Shown here in pieces: positions 56,856-64,000 of a DNA stretch of 64,000 nucleotides; position 1 is the stretch's first letter; each line of letters begins with the position of its first letter. Origin of the DNA: Moniliella sp. 'wahieum' (taxonomy: Eukaryota > Basidiomycota > Moniliellomycetes > Moniliellales > Moniliellaceae); the NCBI GenBank assembly GCA_003971905.1, contig RSEE01000026.1:186001-250000 (forward strand), given 5' to 3'. The notes under the pieces were generated by a model. That model worked only from the letters and a program-made list of their open reading frames with translations. It did not search any database and had not been told where the DNA came from. The position numbers and the translations under genes were made by a program.

Positions 56856-58667
56856 CTACATCGACATCATCATCTGGGACGCGTAGGCCATGGCCTTGAC
56901 GGGAGGATGAGGTTGTGCTTCAAACGTGGTGAACTGGATGGTACCGCGGGCATCAATACGGGCAAAGGCGCCTTGGTTGCCCATCTGGTCGCAATAATTG
57001 GGTGCACTAAATACGGTCGTGCACAACCCTTGGTGCTCTTCGGCAAACCCACCTTGCCGAACTTCATGCGAACGAAGGATGCCCGTCACGCCGTTGTACT
57101 CGCACCACTCGCGGGTAATGTCCGGGCCAAATCCGAGCCCCGTTCCGCGCTTGGAGGGGCCTCGGCCTGGCGCGATTTGCGGATCGCTCCAGAGCAACTC
57201 ATGCATAAGGCCATCTTGCGGCATGGTCTTCTTGCGCCGCTCAATGTTGCGCACATCCGCAAGCGAAACTTCATCCTGGCTTGACAGCCCGCCATGGACG
57301 ACAAAGTAGCGCTTGCATCCCACATGAGCAGGCCGTTCCCCGCTAGGCTCCACCTCCTTTGTGAGAATAGGCTGCAACTGAGCAAGAGAATGCGATGCCT
57401 TGGCAGGCAAGTCTTCCGAATTGAGGGGCGGTTGCGGGGCCGAGAGGAGAGTAGCTAGAGGCAAACTGGTGAACAGTTCCGAAAACAAGTTGAAAGTCAA
57501 CGGCCCTCCATACTTGGCCTTGCACTCGCCCTCAAAGCCGTACATCTTGTTGAGGTCCGCAACCTCATGGTTGCCTCGGTTCATCATGCACGTGCGCGGG
57601 TAAAGCCACTTGTACGCAAGCATACAACACCACCTCGATGGACCATGAGCCGCGGTCGACAAAGTCGCCGTTGAATAGCACGGCGTGATCGGGCGAAGGC
57701 GTGCCTGTCAAGGTGAGGAGATGAGCAAAGTCATAGAACTGGCCATGTGTGTCTCCCACCACATCCACCGTCTGGCCTCAGGGATCTCATACTCGACCAA
57801 AGAGGGTTCTTTGTCCAACTGGTACTTGGCACCCAGGATGATCTGCCATGCGTACTTGAGCGGAAGATGACCCCCGTTTTTGAAAAGGTAACCAGTTCCT
57901 CGACAAAGCGCTTGGTAATGATTCCTGTGGTTTTCTCCTCTTGGCTCGCATCGGGGCCAGCGGGATCGATTCTGGGGCCATCGTACTTTTCTGGCAGGGC
58001 AGTACCAGCCGAACCATCGTTCGCCAGGAGGTACTCGGCCACTGTCACCGAACGGGCTTCTCGTCGTCCTTCTTGATGGCCTTTTCAAACGCAAGCCTTT
58101 TGATCAGTTTGTTGGTCGAGTCGAGCGTGGCCTTGACCTTGGCATCCTTCGGCGCCAGCACACGGCATTCGCGCAGATCTGCCACTGCGCTTTGGGGTTG
58201 AGAAGAGCCAAGTGGCCGGCTGCACGGCGGAAGAACGCTTTGGACAGAGTGGAGTCGAGCTTGATGGCCGTGCCTTGAAAGAAAAGAAGGTTAGTCTCAT
58301 GCTATAGGGGTCATAAACAAAGGGCGAGAACGAACCAGCATCTTCAATCGCCAGGCCAAATTGCTCGAGCTTCAGCTCGCAGGCGGCGGCCCGGTTGGAA
58401 AAGTACACAGCCACGCTGGGGTCGAGATGGATGGCGCGCGAGTAGCTCTCCTTGGCTGCCTCGTACCTGGCCGCAACAAAGTCGCGGTTGCCTTCCTCCT
58501 TGGCCTTGAGGGCTGCGGCGATGCGCTCGGGGGCGGTGAGGCCAGCGGCGGGGTCGGGCTGGTCGAGGGGCTGGTCAGCCTCGGTGGCGGAAGACACGGT
58601 GGAGGCGGCCTCCTCGCGGGGGAGAGGGGCACGTGGGAAGGTCGTCGGACGAGGCGGTGCTGGACAT
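56856..58667 (-). CDS. PPT1: serine/threonine protein phosphatase 5
   Basis: PP5 phosphatase; TPR domain binds Hsp90, catalytic domain dephosphorylates Hsp90 and co-chaperones. ATG 58667 (MSSTASSDDLPTCPSPPR), then EADQPLDQPDP and the TPRs: AALKAKEEGNRDFVAARYEA, IHLDPSVAVYFSNRAAACEL. An intron at 58274-58335 restores EDAGTAIKLDSTLSKAFFRR. Metal-binding signatures follow: VVGDTHGQFYDF (GDxHG), FNGDFVDRGSWSIEV (GDxVDRG), MMNRGNHEVADLNKMYGFEG (GNHE). The C-terminus has FSAPNYCDQMGNQGAF and stops at 56856 after SQMMMSM. Odd: an insertion of roughly 40 residues (SAPQPPLNSEDLPAKA...) sits between ELFTSLPLATLL and RYFVVHGGL. Four or more frameshifts affect the middle of the gene; the 3' 800 bases are open. 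Confidence 0.94.
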
Positions 58668-60065
58668 GGTGTGTGGGGGGAGGGGGTCGTGTGGGCGGGC
58701 CGCGGGAGCGCAATTCGGCGGTGGCGTAGGCGGGAACAATCCTGCTTTCGGCCCGAGGCCTAAGGCCAGCCGCCGCCGCCAAGCATCCAATACTCCGGCT
58801 CCCAAATGCCGCCCAGGCCGCCATACACGCCGCTGACGTAAGGCGTCCTCCGCCCTCGGAGGCGCTGCTCCCCGCCTGCTCCCGTCACCACGTGACTGCC
58901 TCCATCCGCTTGCCTCCGCTCTTCATACGGCCCTCTGTAACTCGCCCCCCCCCCGCTCCTCATAGGCACGCCCATCGCTCCAGCCTTGCCGTGCGATGTA
59001 GCCTTGCGCCCCGCCGCTGCGACACAGATCCGAAAAGCATCCCACCGTTGCTAACCCCGTCATGCTTGAGGAGTGGATTTGTTGCCCAGCATCAAGCCGT
59101 GAGGATGGCAACGCGAGGCCAAAGACGGAATCCGATTCGCAACCCCCTGCACGTTTCTTGGTTCACCAGGCACAGCCCCAGGAGATCCGACACCTGCGAG
59201 GCGGCAATATAAGTCGTAGATGCACTAGCTGGGGCGGAGGTGGGAGCCACGCAAGGCTGAGGCTCACGCTGCCTGGGACGGGAGGGGGACGGGACATTGA
59301 ACCTCTGAAGTCCGGACTCGCCAAGTTATTGTCAGCGTCTGGAGAGGGTACCAACCGCCGCTACTGTTCGATGAGTGGCAGCTTGAGCATGCGGCTTTCC
59401 TGCTCAGTGCGCGAAAGGGACTTGCGCTGCTTCCTACCTAACAAGGATGATTCGAATGAAAATTCCCTCTCGGCCTTGGCCGAGGCGTGTCAGTGACCCG
59501 TTCTGACTCGCTCCCCATTCCACCCAAGCCGTCCCTAGTACCAATCTTGCCTGCACGAGCAGCCGCGTTTGCACAGCATGCCAACACGCTTCCCTGTGTT
59601 GTTGCCGAGTCGACTGGACAGCTTGGCTGTGGATATGGACTCAAGATTCAATATTCAGCCAGTCCAAGTCAGTGGTACCACATCGGTGCAATCAGAGTAC
59701 CAGGTTGGGTTAGCAGCGTTGCTGTGCATCATCCCATGCTCAATGCTGCACCCTGTGTCCACTTTATCAGCTGCAAACCCACTACGGAGACTGGTGGGCT
59801 CAGCTGAGCGCTGAGCGCTGACACTACATATGTTGATAGCTACCTCACGCGTCACGCCATAAACGATGAGACCACGGTGCATACCGCATCGCTGCTGAAA
59901 GCCAATGATATTTGTACAAGAGGGCACCCGCGTGTAGCCACAAAGCGATGGCCTGGGTAAGAAGATTTTGGGGTAGATGCCCTCCTCCCTTCCCCCCCGG
60001 CGCACAGCAGCACATTTGAAGAGCAGGGCGCATGACCAAGTGGGAACGGAGACAGTAAGGCGTCT
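58668..60065. other. intergenic, PPT1 5' side to NXT1 3' side
   Basis: The first few hundred bases presumably hold the PPT1 promoter. Several short frames exist but none is recognised. AGCGCT and ACGCGT heptamers occur near 59804 and 59847. Confidence 0.5.
59804..59824. repeat. three CTGAGCG-type heptamers
   Basis: CTGAGCG twice, then CTGACAC; AGCGCT palindromes 7 bp apart. Confidence 0.75.
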
Positions 60066-60841
60066 CTAACCGACAAAGCGGAAGCTGTCGGCGCGGATGA
60101 ACATTTGTCCGGCGAGTAAGAGCTGGGCTGGTGGTGGCGTCAGCCCCGCAGCTGACGGGTAGGTCGCCGCGGGGGTGAGCGCAACAGAGACATTGACACC
60201 GCCATCGGACTGACCAGGAACCAAGACAAAGTTTTGGCTAAAGGCGCGGGGGAGGGAGTCAATCGGAGCATCGCCATAGTCATTGGCTCCATTGCGCTTG
60301 TTCCGCTTATTGCCCTGGACGGAGCGAGGTGCATTCGTGTCGGTCAAGGTGGTGACTGATCCAGGGGCGTGGTGTGTTACCACCCGGTCACTGTCAGCAC
60401 GAGTGTGGGAAGTGTAATGGCGCCTGCAATCAAGCTGCGTTGTCAGTCCCATCCTGCCTGGGCGCACGCGAAGAGGAAAGAGAAGTGAACATACCGGTGC
60501 TGTTGACTCCTCCATGGACTGGATGGCAGTCAAAGCCGAGGACCTCGTGTTTGGTCGCTGGCATTTGCGACAGGAGATGTGCCAAGGCGTCAGAACCTTG
60601 GAAGGCATTGCCATTCCAAGATAGCGTGCTATCCGGCAAGTATAGTGTTGGCAGGAGCTGTTTCGCCAAAGAACATGGAAAAAATAGGAGAAAAAAGACG
60701 GTTGGCGCCTGGTCAATCGATACATGGTTATGGACGAGAACGTACGTTGCTGCGTAAAGGTGCGTCCGAGGCAGAATAGTAGGCACTGACAAAAGTCTCG
60801 GCGGCCTTGACGGCAAACTCAATCATGGACTGCTGCTCCAT
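60066..60841 (-). CDS. NTF2-like mRNA export cofactor (Nxt1/p15 family)
   Basis: Small NTF2-fold partner of the Mex67/NXF1 mRNA exporter. ATG 60841 (MEQQSMIEFAVKAAETFVSA) gives the usual compact start; a second ATG at 60879 (MAPAGSNNTSALG) lies one frame away. Intron 1 at 60658-60745 joins APLRSN to LLPTLYLPDSTLSWNGNAFQ, the p15 signature. Intron 2 at 60424-60494 joins VHGGVNSTG to AITLPTLVLTVTG, then VVTHHAPGS. That last join needs one more base in the C run at 60383-60385. The C-terminal NTF2 strand is AFSQNFVLVPG, ending MFIRADSFRFVG with the stop at 60066. A basic insert, SVQGNKRNKRNGAND, is longer than in animal p15. Metazoan-type NXT1 rather than yeast Mtr2. Confidence 0.88.
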
Positions 60842-61143
60842 CCAAGCGCAGAGGTGTTGTTGGAACCGGCGGGCGCCATTGTGGGTTGAGGTTGCCGTTT
60901 AGGGGAGGGAGTAGTAGCTCTCTCCCGTCGCTTTTCTGGTGGGGGTAGGGGGCAGCTGCTGCTTGAAGGGATGATGCTAAGGATCCAAAACCCAAACAAA
61001 ACTTGTGAGCTAGATGAGCCTTTTGATTCCGCTCCATGGTCAGCGGAATGCGATTAGCGGTGTACAATGTTCAAATGCCTGTGGTGCTGCAACGCGGTCG
61101 AACCACTAAGAGTTGCCGGTGTCTGTGGCGTGGAACGGTGATC

Positions 61144-61164
61144 CGGTGACCGGTGACCGGTGAC
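61144..61164. repeat. three CGGTGAC heptamers
   Basis: Three exact CGGTGAC units; ACCGGT every 7 bp. A related inverse-orientation patch (CACCGGT) lies at about 61224-61240. Confidence 0.9.
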
Positions 61165-61394
61165 CAGTCCAGATACACTATCGGACATTAGTGACTGGAC
61201 TAGTGAGCTAGTGAGGGAGGGCTCACCGGTCACCGGTCGCCGGCCTCACCGCGCTCAGCCTGAGCGCTCAGGTTGAGCGAGCACGCGGCTCAGACAGGCT
61301 CAGATCTTGAAGCTTAAAGCCTGAAACTCTTTGAAGCTTCAAGCTTCACTGATGCATGATGAAGCTCGCGGACATATGCCTTTCCAAAGCCAAG

Positions 61395-61422
61395 CTTCAA
61401 GCTTCAAGCTTCAACGTTCAAC
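61395..61422. repeat. four TTCAA heptamers, AAGCTT drifting to AACGTT
   Basis: CTTCAAG twice, CTTCAAC, GTTCAAC, then GCGTTCAAC. The palindrome between units changes from AAGCTT to AACGTT while the TTCAA core and 7-bp phase persist. Confidence 0.9.
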
Positions 61423-62270
61423 GCGTTCAACAGCTTTGCCAGGAAACGCGTGAGGAAATGGAGCAGATGAATTGGATACATCTATGGACACACTGGAGGT
61501 AATACTACCTCAGAAGGAAGCTAGGGGGAACATTCGAGAGGTGGACACAGGATCTCCCAACTGATGAGAATCATGCTATAGTGCCTATACGGGCCTAGTG
61601 GACCAAGGCCCCCTTAGCATGGCGTGAGCCTGACAGGCTTCTACACTCGCAGTAACTCAGTAATACTCAACTCAAAAGACAAGAGGGTGGGAGTTACGCT
61701 TTAAAACATTATATAAGCTAGCAACATCCGAGGCCGCACGTTATGGCCACCGGGGCGGGGGCAGATGCTGGACGAAGCGGGGGTGGGGCAGAGTGCGACT
61801 GGCACCGGGGCGGGCGCTCTGGGTTTACAAGCACTGTGACTTGAAGCTGTTGATGGTACGTTGATGGTCCGTCTGGCGGCTGCTGGTGGGTCGGACGGAG
61901 TGTGTGCATAGGAGATTAGCGCTTAGCATTCCAGCACCGCGGCCGAAAATGGTGGTGCGCCTGAGCTCAGGATTGAGGCTGGGTCAGGGTGGGCACTGGG
62001 GCAGTGCCCGGTGGCCCCCCATTCGAGGCGAGAGAGTGGATCGATGGTTGACTGAATGGGGAAAATGATTAATCGATTAATGACGCCTGCATGGATGATA
62101 TCATCTGACGCGTAATTACGCATTGGCCGCAGACACCGAGGAGGCATCGGCATCGGCCATCTCCACTCGGCACTACTCAACACTACTTCTGCTCCCACCA
62201 GCGCCGCACACCCACACTTGGTCTGCTCGCGCCTCGGCTGCTCTCTTCGCCGCTCGTCTGGCTAGGTTGG

Positions 62271-62353
62271 TCTGGCCTGGTGTGCTCTGGCCTGGTCTGT
62301 GCTTTGGCCTGGTCTGTGCTTTGGCCTGCTCTGGCCTGCTCTGGTCTGCTCTC
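62271..62353. repeat. TCTGGCCTGG/TCTGTGCTTTGGCC minisatellite
   Basis: Imperfect direct repeats of TCTG-GCCTG-type phrases, about 200 bases upstream of the kinase start. The repeat includes two copies of GGTCTGTGCTTTGGCCT. Confidence 0.8.
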
Positions 62354-62550
62354 TCGGCCCCCATCTCGCCTCCTTGTGTCTTTGCCACTACCTCCTGCTG
62401 GCCGCCCATGCGCCTCCACTGCGCCCTCTCGGCGTGAGTGTATGTGCGAATCTGTCTGTCCCTGTGCGCGCCGCCCGTACCACCCCCGCACCACCCGCAC
62501 CCACATCCACACCCATTCCCGTGCCCGCGGCCGTGTCGGCACCCGTGCAC

Positions 62551-64000
62551 ATGCCCACGCATATGCCTGACCAGGTGGGCATCGCATCCAATGGCGCCTC
62601 ATATGCGCCCCACGACTCTGGCGTGCCTGGTCCATCTGCATCCAACCCAGCCACCTTCTCCACTGCCGCCCTCGCCTTGCTCCGCCTGGACGCACCGCAG
62701 CCGATCTGATGCGCATGGGCCCACGTGAGTTCGATATCATCCGAAAACTTGGTGATGGCTCCTTCGGCACAGTCTTCCTTGCCAACTGGAAGTCTCCTCT
62801 CCCCGACGACATGGTTCCCAGCACCATGCATACCACACGTGCCGCCGAATTCAAAGGAAAGCGCTGGTTGCCATCAAGCGCATGAAGAAACCCTATGCCA
62901 ACTGGCACGACTGTCTTCGCCTTCGCGAGCTGAGAGTATGCCTGCCCCCTGCCTCCTATGCCGCCTTTCTGTTGCTAACCTTTCTCTTTGCTTCCCCAGT
63001 CACTACTCGAAATCCCGCACACCCTAATATTGTTGCCCTCTACGACGCTTTCCTCATGCCCGGCACCTCTCAGCTGCATTTTGTCTTTGAATCGCTCGAG
63101 GGCAATTTGTTCCAACTCACCAAGGTGCGCAAGGGCCGTGCTCTCGCCGGCGGTTTGGTCGCCTCCATTTTTTCTCAGACCCTCGAGGGCCTCGCCCACG
63201 TCCATGCCCACGGTTTTTCCATCGTGACATGAAGCCGGAAAACCTCCTTCTCACAACTCTTGGATTGGTCAATTACCCTAACCCCACCCGGCCTGGCAAG
63301 TTCGAGCAGGACGTTTCGGTCGTTGTCAAATCGCCGACTTTGGTCTAGCGCGAGAATTGGCATCCAAGCCGCCCTACTCAACCTACGTTTCGACACGATG
63401 GTACCGTGCCCTGAGATGTTGCTCCACTCCACCACATACTCTGCTCCGGTTGACCTATGGGCCTGGGCACCATCATGACCGAGGTGATCAATCTCGAGCC
63501 CTTGTTTCCAGGGTTTACCGAGCCTGCTCAGCTCATGCTCTGAAACACTTGGCTCACCTTCGAGTGAGTGGGGGGTGGATTCACGCACCAGCAGATCGAT
63601 AGGTGGTGGACCATGGCCTGAAGGGGAAAGGCTAATGCAAAACAATGGCTTGGTATGGCCCCGCTGCCCACCTGTCGAATTCTCCACTCTCTTTGGAACA
63701 AAGATCCCAACCAACTTGATTGCTTTGATCCAAGAACTTTTGCGTTACGATCCTCTGCCCGACCAACGGCGGCAGACTGTCTTCACTTTCCCTACATCCT
63801 TGAGGATGCGATTAAACTCCAACCCCCACCATCATCACACACAACGCGCTTCCCCCTCGGCGCCCCCACTAGGCACATCGGGCTCTGCCTCCACAGCGGC
63901 GTTCTGCCCTGCCATCCACCACACCTCCAGTTTTGGCTCATGCTGGACAGGCAGCCTCTGTTGCCTCCACTTTTCACCCCTCCGTTCCTGCCGTTGCGTC
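62551..64000 (+). CDS. Ime2/Crk1-type (MAK/RCK family) protein kinase, 5' part
   Basis: CMGC kinase; relatives control meiosis (Ime2) and morphogenesis and mating (smut Crk1). ATG 62551 ([15 protein letters not shown]) opens a short lead; after a frame change comes [20 protein letters not shown] (P-loop). Then [20 protein letters not shown] and an intron at 62936-62999 (GTATGC...CTAAC...CCCAG) before SLLEIPH. The frame at 63022-63024 needs one more C to give [40 protein letters not shown] is followed by the roughly 20-residue insert typical of fungal Ime2 relatives, then [20 protein letters not shown] (DFG and activation loop) and [20 protein letters not shown]. The activation motif reads S-T-Y where T-x-Y is usual. 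The C-terminal part runs off the window; several frameshifts lie after 63.4 kb. Confidence 0.88.

Larger units (their letters stand above)
60842..62550. other. divergent intergenic region with heptamer arrays
   Basis: Promoter territory for NXT1 (-) and the Ime2/Crk1-like kinase (+). Dense ACCGGT and AAGCTT arrays fill 61.14-61.44 kb. ATTAAT/ATCGAT palindromes lie near 62067-62085. A CT-rich minisatellite lies at 62271. No gene is visible. Confidence 0.5.

Overview
The window is nuclear DNA from a fungus, most likely a basidiomycete and tentatively Ustilaginomycotina. The evidence is short GT-AG introns (about 38-135 nt) with CTAAC/CTGAC-like branch points, few introns per gene, GC-leaning coding DNA, an intron-containing tRNA-Ser, and a fungal gene set: Zn2Cys6 factor, Yak1, Ime2/Crk1-type kinase, Munc13/Ync13-like protein, ankyrin-DIL protein, Efm6 and Brf1. 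No transposon, rRNA, organellar or viral sequence was recognised.

Layout. 1-443: 3' part of RPS23 (uS12), cut by the window edge. 1.0-3.1 kb (-): MFS sugar transporter. 3.1-6.8 kb: intergenic DNA rich in 7-bp-period palindromic arrays, then tRNA-Ser(GCT). 7.6-9.3 kb (-): FYVE-finger protein. 9.7-13.9 kb (-): Munc13/Ync13-like protein. 15.8-19.8 kb (+): Yak1 kinase. 20.2-21.2 kb (-): Efm6-like lysine methyltransferase. 21.9-23 kb (+): splicing factor Cwc24. 23.4-26.9 kb (+): cytosolic leucyl-tRNA synthetase. 27.2-31.3 kb (-): Zn2Cys6 transcription factor. 32.4-34.6 kb (-): TFIIIB subunit Brf1. 35.3-39.1 kb (+): ankyrin-DIL protein. 39.7-42.6 kb (-): TBC1D5-like RabGAP. 43.0-44.5 kb (-): Erv46. 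44.8-45.6 kb (-): Mpv17/PMP22-type membrane protein. 45.6-50.8 kb: gene-poor. 50.8-52.7 kb (-): HSF-domain transcription factor. 52.7-56.9 kb: gene-poor. 56.9-58.7 kb (-): protein phosphatase 5 (Ppt1). 60.1-60.8 kb (-): Nxt1/p15-like mRNA export factor. 62.6 kb to the end (+): Ime2/Crk1-type kinase, cut by the window edge.

Nearly every conserved gene is interrupted by frameshifts. Where the conserved protein fixes the frame, eight breaks examined closely are all explained by a homopolymer one base too short. This is best read as uncorrected long-read sequence error, not pseudogenes, so coding features below span the inferred gene and not one open frame.

Functional threads. Several genes serve membrane traffic (FYVE protein, Munc13-like, ankyrin-DIL, TBC1D5-like, Erv46). 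Others serve gene expression (RPS23, tRNA-Ser, LeuRS, Efm6, Brf1, Cwc24, Nxt1). The rest are signalling and control (Yak1, Crk1/Ime2-like, Ppt1, Zn2Cys6 and HSF factors). They do not form an obvious cluster. The most unusual feature is in the intergenic DNA: many short arrays of degenerate heptamers built around self-complementary hexamers, all with a 7-bp period.
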